From the NCBI RefSeq assembly GCF_000155595.1, contig NZ_DS989904.1, positions 1,503,175 to 1,567,174 on the forward strand: a DNA stretch of 64,000 bases, read 5' to 3'. Below are positions 1-9,276 of this stretch, piece after piece. Under the pieces are notes generated by a model. That model was not told where the DNA came from and did not search any database. It saw only the letters and a list, made by a program, of their open reading frames with translations. Source of the stretch: Synechococcus sp. PCC 7335 (GTDB taxonomy: Bacteria; Cyanobacteriota; Cyanobacteriia; Phormidesmidales; Phormidesmidaceae). The position numbers and the translations under genes were made by a program. Numbering within the stretch: position 1 is the stretch's first letter; each line of letters opens with the position of its first letter.

Positions 1-40
1 TCTTGACGCATAAGGAATACAACAAAGGGAAGTGGAAACT

Positions 41-439
41 ATGACAGCTATTGCATCTGATATTCGAAAGCAGTGGAGCGTGATCGCGCCGATTCTTACT
101 ATCCGCACAGAACAAGACTACGACCATAGTATTGAGCGTTTGAACAGCTTAGTAGATGAAGTCGGTACCGATGAAACGCATCCTCTCTATACCCTCTTAG
201 AGACTCTAAGCCTTGTCATACAGTCCTACGAAGAGACGCATCATGCCATTCCAGATAGTGATGGAATAGAAGTACTATCCTATTTGATGGAAGAACATGC
301 GCTTACTGAGTCAGACCTGCCAGAACTCGGCGAGAAAGTAGCTGTTACTAAGATCCTCGCTAGGCAAGAAGAGCTAGAGCTTCACCACATTCGTGCTCTG
401 GCCAATCGATTCAACGTTTCTCCTTCAGTTTTTATCTGA
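41..439 (+). CDS. HigA-like antitoxin with C-terminal HTH
   Basis: This small acidic protein of 132 residues looks like the HigA antitoxin family (COG5499 type): a helical N-terminal half with the pattern HPLYTLLETLSLVIQSYE, followed by a C-terminal helix-turn-helix that ends RALANRFNVSPSVFI. HigA antitoxins neutralise a HigB mRNA interferase and repress their own operon. A GTG at 32 is in frame, but ATG 41 is better placed behind the purine-rich stretch at 24-31. A TAA at 11-13 could be the end of an upstream higB, which would fit the usual toxin-first order, but that gene lies outside the window. The family call is fairly sure; an active toxin partner is inferred. Confidence 0.75.
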   Translation: MTAIASDIRKQWSVIAPILTIRTEQDYDHSIERLNSLVDEVGTDETHPLYTLLETLSLVIQSYEETHHAIPDSDGIEVLSYLMEEHALTESDLPELGEKVAVTKILARQEELELHHIRALANRFNVSPSVFI

Positions 440-446
440 AGAGAAT

Positions 447-1669
447 CTATTCTTTAGGTAGCTTGTACTGCCCTACGATGCGCTTGGCAAATTCGGGTAC
501 ATGCGCTGCTAGCTTCTCAGGATGGTTGCGCCGAGTATATAAATAGTTGCGGGTGAAGTGCGAATCGATCGAGAAGCGAGCGTATTCTAGTCCTTTGGGG
601 CCGATTTTTTCGATCACGACGCCCATAAGCTTAGCGGCCCACATTGGTAGGGTGACGCCTTTGTCGTAGGCGGGGATGCTGTTCTGGACTGCTTGGGTGC
701 GATCGCCGCTACTCTCTACTGGCTGCGTCTCAATAATGCCATCTAGCAGCTCAAACATCTGTGCGCCTGTCTCGTTACGCACGACAATCCACTGCCAGCC
801 AAAAGGCGCCCCCATATAGCCCACGACGATATCCGCTAGCGAATTGGTGTAGTCAAAGCAGCTCATACAAGAGGGCGCAAACACGTCCTTCAGCTTGTTG
901 GTCTTTAGGCCAAAGAACGGCACCTTCTCTTCCGAGCCGTCCTCATGCTTGAAATGCACCTGGAAATCCTGCATGAACTCATAGGCTACTACCGTCTCTG
1001 GCGAACGGCTGGTCGTCTCTAGAAATTTCTGCAGGCCCGCCCGGGTCACGTTATCTACGCACGGCATCCCCAGCACGTACAGCTTCTCTAGCCCGATCTG
1101 ATCTTGCACCGCTCGCAGCGCCTGAATCTGGCAGCCCACACCAATTACCAGCACTCGCTTCATGCCCGAACGCTCTATCTGGTCGAGCACCGATAGATTC
1201 GGAGAGAGCGTCGGCTTATTTACCCTTGCTGCTAAAATCTCTTCTGGCGTTCTAGCAATCACTGGCATCGGCTGAAAGCGGTCATCTTCCGTGTTCTGCA
1301 CACAGACCACGCCCTCTACCAGGCCACGATCCAGCATCTCAATTGCTAAAGTGCTGACAATTCCTGTCCATTGTGCGCCTTCAATCGGCGCTAGCTTTCG
1401 CGCAGCCACCATCTTCTGATGCACACCAAAATACAGCTCGTCCACGTTATCTAAATCTCTGGCGCGACCGTGATTTGCTGCCTCTAGATCACTTACCTGC
1501 TGATTCAAGAATGCGCAGGCATCTTTCACATAGTGAATATAGGACGTATCGCAAAGACCACATTCACTGCATCGTTCTTTTGCAGCTTGGCCGCACCCGG
1601 CTTAAGCGGTCTTGCTTTGCTGTGCGGCCGAGCAGAAAGATTAGCTGCCGAAAGATTGGCTGAAGTCAT
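447..1669 (-). CDS. bciB: 3,8-divinyl chlorophyllide 8-vinyl reductase (BciB/Slr1923 type), apparent frameshift
   Basis: The protein belongs to the F420-hydrogenase beta-subunit-like family that reduces the 8-vinyl group of divinyl (proto)chlorophyllide with ferredoxin (Slr1923/BciB). The main frame from 1529 covers residues equivalent to about 45 to the end, including GVGCQIQALRAV, LGMPCVDNVTRAG and APSCMSCFDYTNS. The 4Fe-4S ligand motif CSECGLC is encoded at 1551-1571 in that same frame, upstream of the first start codon. The N-terminal part, MTSANLSAANLSARP then LKPGAAKL, starts at ATG 1669 in another frame. Joining the two needs one extra base near 1583 (CTGCAAAAG to CTGGCAAAAG would restore K-L-A-K-E-R-C). 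The gene is therefore either inactivated or carries a sequencing error; a chlorophyll gene this well conserved elsewhere favours error or a very recent mutation. Confidence 0.85.
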
Positions 1670-1829
1670 ACACAAGAGGCGCTATCTAAAACAATGGGGC
1701 CATGATTAACCTATGATCACGATACCGCAATCCGCTAACTAGCCTAGCCACTACTCGTTGGTTTCGTAATTTTTCTTCTCTCCCCAAACTCTCTAAACTC
1801 CCCAACCTCCTCATTCCCACACTTCCCTA

Positions 1830-2663
1830 ATGCCTGAAGGTCCAGAAATCCGCATTGCCGCCGACAAGATTCAGCGCGCCATTCGACCCTATCCCACTAC
1901 TGAAGTTTTCTTTGCCTTCGATCATCTCAAGCCTTTCGAGGCTGATCTATCAGGCTGTCGGGTCACCGAGGTCGAAACGCGCGGCAAGGCTATGCTGACT
2001 CATTTTGACAATGGACTCAGCGTGTATACCCACAACCAGCTATATGGTAAATGGATGGTTCGAAAGGCTCACGACTTTCCTGAAACCAATCGGCAGCTCC
2101 GGTTTGCCATCCACAATGAAAAGAAATCAGCGCTACTCTATAGCGCCTCCGACATTCAAATTTTAAGCAGCCAATCAGAAATAGAAAATCATCCCTTCTT
2201 GAGCAAATTAGGCCCTGATGTACTCAGTAAGCAGCTGAAGCCAGAGGTCTTGCAGGCTTTGCTAAGCGCTAAAAAGCACTGCTGCCGTCGCCTGTCGACG
2301 CTTTACTTAGACCAGCACTTCTTAGCGGGAATCGGCAACTATCTACGCAGTGAAATACTGTTTGTGGCCCAGCTTCATCCTCAGATGCGGCCTATAGACT
2401 GCACTGACGAACAGCTATTTACTTTGGCGAATGCTTCTATTTCTATTGCGTATCAATCTTACAGATATAAAGGCGTTACTAACGACCTCGATTTAGCAAA
2501 CCGATTGAAAGCAAAGGGACTAAGCTACCGCGAATATCGATACCGGGTGTTTGGTCGAGTCAACCAACCCTGCTACGCTTGCGCTACGCCCATCATCAAG
2601 GAGATGGTCAGCAATCGTCGGATCTACTACTGTCCGACCTGTCAGCCGCTAGTGAGTGCATAG
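1830..2663 (+). CDS. nei: Endonuclease VIII-type DNA glycosylase
   Basis: This base-excision repair enzyme removes oxidised pyrimidines and cleaves the abasic strand. The catalytic N-terminus MPEGPEIR (Pro2, Glu3) is present, as is the conserved lysine in ETRGKAMLTHF (Lys53) and the helix-two-turn-helix segment with LAGIGNYLRSEIL. A C-terminal zinc finger has Cys248, Cys251, Cys268 and Cys271. The overall pattern (LYSHNQLYGKW-like and LLYSASDI segments) matches Nei more closely than Fpg/MutM. Length of 277 residues is normal. Upstream DNA at 1771-1829 is a long pyrimidine-rich tract without a clear Shine-Dalgarno. Imperfect 12-bp inverted arms at 2655-2666 and 2717-2728 flank the gene end and may act as a transcription stop. 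Confidence 0.9.
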   Translation: MPEGPEIRIAADKIQRAIRPYPTTEVFFAFDHLKPFEADLSGCRVTEVETRGKAMLTHFDNGLSVYTHNQLYGKWMVRKAHDFPETNRQLRFAIHNEKKSALLYSASDIQILSSQSEIENHPFLSKLGPDVLSKQLKPEVLQALLSAKKHCCRRLSTLYLDQHFLAGIGNYLRSEILFVAQLHPQMRPIDCTDEQLFTLANASISIAYQSYRYKGVTNDLDLANRLKAKGLSYREYRYRVFGRVNQPCYACATPIIKEMVSNRRIYYCPTCQPLVSA

Positions 2664-2741
2664 CATAGCGAGCTACTGCTACTGCTGTACGTTCTTATGT
2701 GCCAGATGCTCATAGGATGCTATGCGCTCTTAGGCATGTCC

Positions 2742-3254
2742 TTACACCAAGCTAGGTGGGCAGTAGCCTAGTTCCTGAACAAACTTAGTCCGGAATTCTG
2801 TCAAGTCAGCAGGTTGGATCTCACCATGAGAGACAATCACTAGATGATACTGTTTCATCACTTCAGAAATGCTGATACCCGCATCCAAGTGAGCGATCGC
2901 ACTTGCTACTCTAGTCGTCAAACTGAAGGGCGTCCCATTTTCATTGAGAAATGCCAAAAAGTCTTGTTTCTGCGGCGAATGAAGATAATCTTTTAGCTTT
3001 ATTCTGACGACCCATCTGTCCACTAAATGGATCACCGTAGCCGAATCTAAGCAAATAAATGCTTGCCCAGAGAGATAGGTCAAAAGGCGCAGCACTAGGC
3101 TGGTATTTGCGAAGTAGTAGATGTATTGCATAACCCCAAAACCCGTGATAGCTTTCGTAGAGTTGCTCAGGACATGCTCATTGGCTAAAACCTTTATGGG
3201 GCAACGGGCAGCTCTACCTGCAAAGTAAGAATGCATCCTTACTTTGCTATACAA
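2742..3254 (-). CDS. Hypothetical protein
   Basis: A 170-residue protein that I do not recognise. Its first 45 residues are basic and contain three cysteines or histidines without a clear metal motif. A hydrophobic stretch around residues 42-70 (MQYIYYFANTSLVLRLLTYL) might be one membrane helix or a buried core. The second half has a mixed, soluble composition ending in EFRTKFVQELGYCPPSLV. It stands alone between nei and an AEC permease on the same strand as the permease. Codon use resembles its neighbours, so it is probably a real gene, but the start codon is uncertain because several in-frame methionines lie near the N-terminus. Confidence 0.5.
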   Translation of the reverse strand: MYSKVRMHSYFAGRAARCPIKVLANEHVLSNSTKAITGFGVMQYIYYFANTSLVLRLLTYLSGQAFICLDSATVIHLVDRWVVRIKLKDYLHSPQKQDFLAFLNENGTPFSLTTRVASAIAHLDAGISISEVMKQYHLVIVSHGEIQPADLTEFRTKFVQELGYCPPSLV

Positions 3255-3441
3255 CTACTAGGATAGAGCCCAAATCTGACTAAATTATGAAGATCTGGCT
3301 TTTTAGAACTAATTCTGTGGTCCAAAGATAGCCGCTCTACAATTTTGTTCTTAGCCTATGTTTCTATGGGCTAGATGAAGGTGTGCTAGATGAAGGTCCT
3401 TTGGAGACTGGTAGCGGTGCTAGCTCTTATCTTAGTGACGT

Positions 3442-4332
3442 CTATCTTGTGATCAGCCAGAGTACCGTTGGCAAAGTGGCAAAGCTCAAGAGGGTCGATA
3501 GGACAATTGTCTTGGCTACGCGGACGGAATCGCCTCCGAACTCTGTTACCCAAATCAAAGTATTGACGGCGACGGGCATAGATGCCTGCATAACTAGGAC
3601 TGCGAGATCTACTCCTTCGAGTTGCAATAGTCGACCAATTCCATAGGCGCTCAGCGGTGAAACGACCAGACGTAGTCCGGTGGCCATCAGTTCGTACAGG
3701 CCAATCTTTACAGGGATACGAGATAGCTGAATGCCAAGCAGTAGCAGCGCAATCGGAATCGCGGCGTCTGCCATTAGTTCTAAGGCTCTATCAACCGCTA
3801 CCGGCACTTCCCACGTAAAGGTCTGCAATCCGATCCCAGCTAGCGTCGCCCAAAATACCGGCAGATTGACAGTGATCTTGAGCCCAGATCTGATACCTTG
3901 GCCCTTCAAGAAAGTAGGTCCAACGCTGGTGATGAATATAGCTGATGCTACCAAGTAGACGATTGCTCGCTCTAGGGCGACTTCCCCTAGGGCAAAGAGG
4001 ATAAAGGGTAGTCCAATATTGCCTGTGTTGGCGAGCAAGGTGGTGGCAATTAGGCTCTTTTGGGTGTCAGCAGGCAGCCGAAGTTTTTTACTTACTGCGA
4101 TCGCTACCCCATAAAGCACTGCGCAATTCAACAAAAACCCCGCTACAATCCGCGCTGTGGTGTCAATCTCTAGACTGCTGCTATAGACTCCTGTTAGAAC
4201 CAGGGCCGGTAAGAGTACGTAGATATTTAGCCGGGTTAGCGTTTTGATATCTAGTAAGAAAGCCCGGCCTACCCAGACGCCACACAGCGCGACTAGTGCG
4301 ATGGGTAGCACCGCTGAAATTACAACGCCCAC
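3442..4332 (-). CDS. AEC family permease (auxin efflux carrier/malate permease type)
   Basis: An inner-membrane transporter of the AEC family (PF03547), whose members export organic acids or auxin-like compounds. The 296 residues contain about nine to ten hydrophobic helices. Typical features are the N-terminal VGRAFLLDIKTLTRLNIYVLLPALVLTG segment, the central LANTGNIGLPFILFALG motif, and the C-terminal MQASMPVAVNTLIWVTEFGGD segment. Bacterial AEC proteins are usually about 300 residues, so this one is complete. The substrate cannot be read from the sequence. It is transcribed away from the HEAT-repeat gene that starts at 4437. Confidence 0.85.
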   Translation of the reverse strand: MGVVISAVLPIALVALCGVWVGRAFLLDIKTLTRLNIYVLLPALVLTGVYSSSLEIDTTARIVAGFLLNCAVLYGVAIAVSKKLRLPADTQKSLIATTLLANTGNIGLPFILFALGEVALERAIVYLVASAIFITSVGPTFLKGQGIRSGLKITVNLPVFWATLAGIGLQTFTWEVPVAVDRALELMADAAIPIALLLLGIQLSRIPVKIGLYELMATGLRLVVSPLSAYGIGRLLQLEGVDLAVLVMQASMPVAVNTLIWVTEFGGDSVRVAKTIVLSTLLSFATLPTVLWLITR

Positions 4333-4436
4333 ATTACAACACCCAAATCATTTAACCTCAGAGCTAGCTAGTCCTCTATGCTTAAACAAGTAGCCGCTTG
4401 AACAAGTAGCCAAACGTCCATCTACCTTGCTAAGCC

Positions 4437-5108
4437 ATGTCTTCTGCCCCTACGCCTGAGCAACTTCGACCCCTGCTCAACTCAGAGAACTTTGGCGATC
4501 GCATCAAAGGAATCAATCTATTGCGTGACATCGAGCCAGCCACAGCCTTCAAGCTGATTCAACCGCTCTGTCAAGATAGCAACACTCGCGTCCGCTACGC
4601 CGCTGTTAGTCAACTCTCTACCTTAGGAGAGCAAGATCCTACCGTTGCACTCAACCTACTAAAATCCGCGATCGTCGATCCCGAACCAGACGTACAGGCC
4701 GCCGCCGCCGACTCTCTAGGGGCGCTCAAACTCACTGAGGCTTTTTCCGATTTGCAAACGCTGTACCAAAACACATCTGAGTGGCTAGTCCAGATGAGTG
4801 TTGTCGCTTGCTTAGGAGAAATGGGCGATCCCCGTGCTTTTGACTTGCTTCAAACCGCTTTAGAAGAAGGGAACTCTCTGGTGTCAGTCTCGGCTATGGG
4901 TGCGCTTGGTGAGCTGCAAGACGAGCGCGCTATTCCTCTGCTACTCCCTTATGTAGACAACGACGACTGGCAAGTTCGACACCGCCTAGCCCAAGCGCTA
5001 GGTCACTTCGCTCAACATCCAGACGCCATAGCCGCCCTACAAACCCTCGCAAACGATAAATCGGACCTAGTAGCTGAAACTGCTAAAAGTCACCAGACCT
5101 CTGAGTAA
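4437..5108 (+). CDS. NblB-like HEAT-repeat protein
   Basis: A 223-residue all-helical protein built of about five HEAT-like repeats, seen as recurring patterns such as DSNTRVRYAAVSQLSTLGEQ, DPEPDVQAAAADSLGAL and DNDDWQVRHRLAQALGHF. The arrangement and N-terminus (EQLRPLLNSENFGDRIKGINLLRDIEP) resemble NblB, a cyanobacterial relative of the bilin lyases CpcE/CpcF. NblB takes part in phycobilisome disassembly during nutrient starvation, probably by handling phycocyanobilin. The family is clear; separating NblB from other single-chain HEAT bilin-lyase relatives would need a tree, so no symbol is given. Confidence 0.7.
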   Translation: MSSAPTPEQLRPLLNSENFGDRIKGINLLRDIEPATAFKLIQPLCQDSNTRVRYAAVSQLSTLGEQDPTVALNLLKSAIVDPEPDVQAAAADSLGALKLTEAFSDLQTLYQNTSEWLVQMSVVACLGEMGDPRAFDLLQTALEEGNSLVSVSAMGALGELQDERAIPLLLPYVDNDDWQVRHRLAQALGHFAQHPDAIAALQTLANDKSDLVAETAKSHQTSE

Positions 5109-5953
5109 CTCACGGTAATTGACATCATCGCTTTACTCAACTTGGCCGCAGTCTTTATAGCAGCCCGCACGCAAGCAGTCCGCACTCAGCGTGCTCTACT
5201 ATCAGGAGTCATAACGGTTGCCGAATCAAACTAAAGGCCTAGCCAGCTGCTGTAGGGGTAACCTTCTTATTGAGTATGCATCTAGTGAATTGCTATAGTA
5301 AATTGCTATCAAGATAAGCTAATTAGCCCTTGAGATAGCTGAATTATGAGTATGGTATCAACTTAAAAAGTTTGAAATAACATAGTCATTTGCGTGTTTA
5401 TACGAGTGGAAATGAAGTTCTGGTTTTAATCTACTTCTAGTTATAAGTTTCAACTTTTATCGATTGTTGTAAAATCCCAATCTTCCGAATTTGAACGGGT
5501 AATCGAGAAGGCTAATAGAGGGCTCAACTCTATGACAGGAGGCAGTGAGGATGGGTTTTGACTAACTGCAATTGCTCTAGATACAGATACTTTCCTCGCT
5601 AAAAAGAACTTGATTGAAACCGTCTTCAACAGACTCACCAACCTTGTCTATCCATGAGGCTAAGCACAGATATTTTTCACGTTTTAGCTATGTTTTAGCT
5701 ATCTAGTCAAATCTTCTGATAGAATATGATCATATCAAGAATGATTAAAATAGAACTCATTTTTATTGCTTCAAAAGTAATTCTGTTTGATAATACGAGC
5801 ATCAGCTGCTTGAGGCAGTTGTCTGCAGGGCTAATTGCTTAAGAGAACATTAGCTGGCCGATTCATCTAACTGTTTTAATAATTTGTTCGTTTTAACGTA
5901 TGTTTTAAGCCTCGCTTTAACGTAGTTTTCAAGCCTGTAGGAGAGTTGCTTAA
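5109..5953. other. Long AT-rich intergenic region
   Basis: This 845-bp stretch between the NblB-like gene and the anti-sigma kinase holds no convincing gene. It is richer in A+T than its neighbours, contains short TTGCTAT-type repetitions near 5286-5310, and has one 63-codon minus-strand frame (5450-5641) without a recognisable start signal or family resemblance. An RNA gene or long leader for the gene at 5954 is possible, but I see no specific structure. Confidence 0.4.
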
Positions 5954-6544
5954 GTGCGCGACAATGCACCATCTTCTCGGAAGCAATCTGTTAATGACCA
6001 GTGGTCTTCTATTACGGATTTAAGTACTGATCCCTGTACTGTAAAGCGGTGGGATAGCCTTAGTTTTTCCTCAACACTCTATCTTCGTCCCATTCTAGAT
6101 GCGCTATTAGCGCCTATGCCCGGACTGCTACATGACGAGCTGCGGTTGGGTTTGCAAGAAGCGCTAGTAAACGCTGCTAAGCACGGAAATCAGCTAGATC
6201 CTAGCAAAGTTGTATCGGTGCGCTATGCCAAAGCGAACGGCTATTACTGGTGGATTGTATCCGACCAAGGTAAAGGCTTTGAAAAGCCCACTGCCTGTCC
6301 CTGTCCGGCTGGCGACAGCTACTTGCTAGAGGCCCAAATGATCAGCGATTGTGGTCGTGGCCTTTATATATTGCATCAGGTATTCGATCAGGTCCGCTGG
6401 AGTAATGATGGCAAAGAGATTCAGCTTGCTAAGCAAATTCAGCCACCTCTACCCTGGTTGGGGATAGCTAGCCCAGCCCTTTTTATAAAGCGGATTGAGC
6501 TGTGGTGGCATAGGTGGTCTGCGGCTTCTATCCAAGGTCTGTAG
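5954..6544 (+). CDS. RsbW-type anti-sigma factor serine kinase domain protein
   Basis: A 196-residue protein with a GHKL ATPase fold of the RsbW/SpoIIAB kind. The N box is in ELRLGLQEALVNAAKHGNQL, the G1 box in VSDQGKGFEKP, and the G2-like glycine motif in DCGRGLYILHQVFD. Such proteins bind or phosphorylate anti-sigma-factor antagonists in partner-switching systems that control sigma factors or pilus and stress responses. The first 35 residues are polar, and the C-terminal 40 residues (LPWLGIASPALFIKRIELWWHR) are an extension beyond the domain. It starts with GTG at 5954 after AGGAGAG at 5939-5945, a good ribosome site. Its 3' end overlaps the convergent gene below by 17 bp. Confidence 0.8.
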   Translation: MRDNAPSSRKQSVNDQWSSITDLSTDPCTVKRWDSLSFSSTLYLRPILDALLAPMPGLLHDELRLGLQEALVNAAKHGNQLDPSKVVSVRYAKANGYYWWIVSDQGKGFEKPTACPCPAGDSYLLEAQMISDCGRGLYILHQVFDQVRWSNDGKEIQLAKQIQPPLPWLGIASPALFIKRIELWWHRWSAASIQGL

Positions 6545-6935
6545 CGGGCGCAGGCTCTGCAGTGCGTTTGCGCTTTCCATGCGTAGGACAAGGAGGTGCT
6601 TTGAGTGTCTTGTCTAGCCAGCCGACCGCTTGTGTCAGACGAGGTAAGGCTTCTTCGGGATTGTCTTTAAGCATGTACACTAGAGCGGCAGCAGCCTGCT
6701 CTTTGGCGCGGACATTACGATTAGCGCTGAGCTTGTGCCAATCGTGATTTGAGATAGCAAGCTTCTCAGCTAGCGTCTGAGCCAAGACCTCAGCGCTCAA
6801 CGACTGAAGCAGGGTACGTTCCTTAGTACTAAGTTTTTGGCTATTAAGCTTTTGCCTGGTGGTCTCTTTCGTCTCGAGCTCCTCGCTTGGAGCTTGATGA
6901 GTTGGTGGGATTGGGGGGTGACTGGAAGTGGTCAT
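6528..6935 (-). CDS. Conserved cyanobacterial hypothetical protein (DUF6439-like)
   Basis: This 135-residue soluble protein has a proline/serine-rich disordered N-terminus of about 30 residues, a helical core with LSAEVLAQTLAEKLAISNHDWHKL and AKEQAAAALVYMLKDNPEEALPRLTQAVGWLDKTL, and a basic tail. The core resembles the small conserved cyanobacterial family I know as DUF6439, of unknown function; that assignment is from memory and moderate. It overlaps the end of the anti-sigma gene and is divergent from the small membrane protein at 6976. Confidence 0.6.
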   Translation of the reverse strand: MTTSSHPPIPPTHQAPSEELETKETTRQKLNSQKLSTKERTLLQSLSAEVLAQTLAEKLAISNHDWHKLSANRNVRAKEQAAAALVYMLKDNPEEALPRLTQAVGWLDKTLKAPPCPTHGKRKRTAEPAPATDLG

Positions 6936-6975
6936 CGTTCTATACCGTAACGTCCTTCTATCCTTTGCAGCATAT

Positions 6976-7341
6976 ATGAAATTTTTCAGAAAGGCGTCTA
7001 CTAGGCTACCTCATTTACCCAGTGATGAAGAGTTGGCTAGCTTTGAGAAAGACCTGAAGCAGACGGCCGATGATTTTTTGCGACTACGCGATCGCTTTTT
7101 TGCCATTCGCCGTGCCAAAGTCAAATACGAAAAGCTGGCTATGAGCGATCTGAGTAATTTGCCTAGTGAAGATCTCGCTCACATGCAAGATCGCATTGAG
7201 GCGCTCAAAGTGACCTTAGAAAGCCACTTACTGTCTTGGCGGCAGCTGCGAGAACCCTTCTGGCAAGTCGTTCGTTTTGTTGGCCTAGGCATTGTCATCG
7301 GTTGGTTTTTGCATCTATGGCTAGGTGATCTAGTCGGCTAG
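6976..7341 (+). CDS. Small membrane-anchored helical protein
   Basis: From ATG 6976 the protein has 121 residues: a charged, largely helical, coiled-coil-prone domain (EELASFEKDLKQTADDFLRL to LKVTLESHLLSWRQLREPF) followed by one C-terminal transmembrane helix (VVRFVGLGIVIGWFLHLWL). This is the layout of a tail-anchored protein facing the cytoplasm. The open frame extends back to 6928, but that would overlap the divergent gene's start at 6935, so 6976 is preferred. I do not recognise the family. It is likely conserved in cyanobacteria, given its clean reading frame between two real genes. Confidence 0.6.
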   Translation: MKFFRKASTRLPHLPSDEELASFEKDLKQTADDFLRLRDRFFAIRRAKVKYEKLAMSDLSNLPSEDLAHMQDRIEALKVTLESHLLSWRQLREPFWQVVRFVGLGIVIGWFLHLWLGDLVG

Positions 7342-7518
7342 TTTGGTCTAGAAGTTCGCTTTAGGTGGCTAAAGAGAGTTGGTTGGTAAAATAGAAAACC
7401 TGGAAAGCAACCGGAGAAAGCAGTCATAGAAAGCAACTAGAGTTGAAAGCATAGAGGCTTGAGCGCATAGAATAGTAAGCACACTCGATACCAGAAAACC
7501 CGAGCTGCTGCTCTTTCT

Positions 7519-8925
7519 ATGACTATCTCCCAGCGCATCAAGCATATTCTAAAATCAGGTCAACCAGGCGAGAGCCTAACTATTCAAGGATGGGTAAGAA
7601 CGAAACGCAGCGCAAAGAAATTCACCTTTATAGAAGTCAATGACGGCTCTTCTATGAATGGTCTTCAGGTAATTGCACCTGAAGATATTCCAGATTATGA
7701 GAAACAGATAGAGCGCATTAGCACAGGTGCCTCCGTTCAAATCACGGGTACTCTCGCTGAGTCTCCTGGAAAAGGGCAAAGGGTAGAACTACAAGCGAGT
7801 GAGATCGAAGTTTTTGGCGAGTCGGATGGCGAAACCTATCCGCTGCAGAAAAAACGCCACTCCTTTGAATTTTTGCGCACTATCGGTCACTTACGAAGTC
7901 GTACAAATACACTCGGTGCTGTCTTTCGAGTCCGCAACGCCTGTGCCACCGCTATTCATGAGTTTTTCTGGAAACGTGATTTTCTGTGGATGCACACACC
8001 AATACTGACTGCTAGCGACTGCGAAGGTGCTGGTGAAATGTTCACCGTCACCCGCTTCAACCTTGATAGCATTCCGAAAACCGAAAGTGGTAAAGCCGAC
8101 TACGGCCAAGACTTTTTTGGCAGACCTGCCTATCTCACCGTTAGCGGTCAGCTCGAAGCCGAAATCATGTCGATGGCTTTTAGTAACGTTTACACCTTTG
8201 GCCCCACCTTTCGCGCTGAGAACTCTAACACCGCTCGCCATCTCGCTGAATTTTGGATGGTCGAACCCGAAATGGCCTTTTGTGACCTAGAAGGCAACAT
8301 GGATTTAGCCGAAGCCTTCTTGAAATATGTCTTTAGCTACGTGATGGAACACTGCGCAGACGACATGGCATTTTTCAATCAGCGCATTGACAAAACCGTT
8401 CTAGAGACAGCCGAAAATATTATTGACAACGACTTCGAGCGCATCACCTATACCGACGCGATCGCCCAACTAGAGCGCGCCATTGAAAACGGCGACAAAA
8501 CCTTCGAATTCCCCGTTAAGTGGGGGATTGACCTGCAGTCCGAGCACGAACGCTATCTTGCCGAAGAACTATTCAAAAAACCTGTCATTGTTACCGATTA
8601 TCCAGCCGAAATCAAAGCCTTTTACATGCGCTTGAATGACGACAACAAAACAGTTGCTGCCATGGACGTACTAGCGCCTCGCATCGGCGAAATCATTGGT
8701 GGTGCCCAAAGAGAAGAAAGACTAGACGTGCTAGAGCGCCGCATCAAAGCAGCCGGCCTACCCCAAGAAGACTACTGGTGGTACCTAGATCTTCGCCGCT
8801 ACGGCACAGTCCCCCATGCAGGGTTTGGCCTAGGCTTTGAGCGACTCGTTCAATTCATGACTGGAATGAGCAACATCCGCGATGTCATTCCCTTTCCCCG
8901 CACACCAGACAACCTAGATTTCTAG
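7519..8925 (+). CDS. asnS: Asparaginyl-tRNA synthetase
   Basis: A class IIb aminoacyl-tRNA synthetase that charges tRNA-Asn. The N-terminal OB-fold anticodon-binding domain (residues about 15-110, [20 protein letters not shown]) is followed by the catalytic core. Motif 2 is in [26 protein letters not shown] and motif 3 is [27 protein letters not shown] near the end. The sequence [18 protein letters not shown] is typical of AsnRS rather than AspRS. The 468-residue length is standard. ATG 7519 is preceded by no strong Shine-Dalgarno. Confidence 0.96.
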   Translation: MTISQRIKHILKSGQPGESLTIQGWVRTKRSAKKFTFIEVNDGSSMNGLQVIAPEDIPDYEKQIERISTGASVQITGTLAESPGKGQRVELQASEIEVFGESDGETYPLQKKRHSFEFLRTIGHLRSRTNTLGAVFRVRNACATAIHEFFWKRDFLWMHTPILTASDCEGAGEMFTVTRFNLDSIPKTESGKADYGQDFFGRPAYLTVSGQLEAEIMSMAFSNVYTFGPTFRAENSNTARHLAEFWMVEPEMAFCDLEGNMDLAEAFLKYVFSYVMEHCADDMAFFNQRIDKTVLETAENIIDNDFERITYTDAIAQLERAIENGDKTFEFPVKWGIDLQSEHERYLAEELFKKPVIVTDYPAEIKAFYMRLNDDNKTVAAMDVLAPRIGEIIGGAQREERLDVLERRIKAAGLPQEDYWWYLDLRRYGTVPHAGFGLGFERLVQFMTGMSNIRDVIPFPRTPDNLDF

Positions 8926-9276
8926 AACCAAAGACAAAGGTAAACAAGAAATCACCTCTAACCCTTCTTACCTGAAGTCTCTTCTTCGGGGGGTTGGGGG
9001 AGGCCACGTGCAGCCCCCAAGCAGACTGTAAAGTCTCTCAGCATAAGGAGGGGCATGGGGAAGACGCAATAGAGGCTCCGGGCCAGGGATCTATCTATAG
9101 TGTGTTTCCCAAAATCTTGAAGGCTTGCATCTTTCCCCGCTATTGATAATGCTCACAAGCACCGATCCCCAACCCCGTCGTAACAGGAACTATACAAAAT
9201 CAGCAGATAGTGGCAATAGCCCTTATTCTTAACACGTCGGCTGATCAAGCTAGCGACTCTCTCAACAGCCCCTTGT
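8926..9276. other. Intergenic region without a recognised gene
   Basis: The 351 bp between asnS and the ParA-like gene hold no plausible coding frame in the plus direction. A 7-bp inverted pair TTGGGGG/CCCCCAA around 8995-9021 could form a small GC-rich hairpin, but no T-run follows, so it is not called as a terminator. Confidence 0.4.

Noticed and set aside
5450-5641. 63-codon minus-strand frame in the long intergenic region
   Set aside because: No ribosome site, no recognisable family and composition like non-coding DNA.
8995-9021. GC-rich inverted pair after asnS as a terminator
   Set aside because: Short stem, 13-base loop and no T-run.
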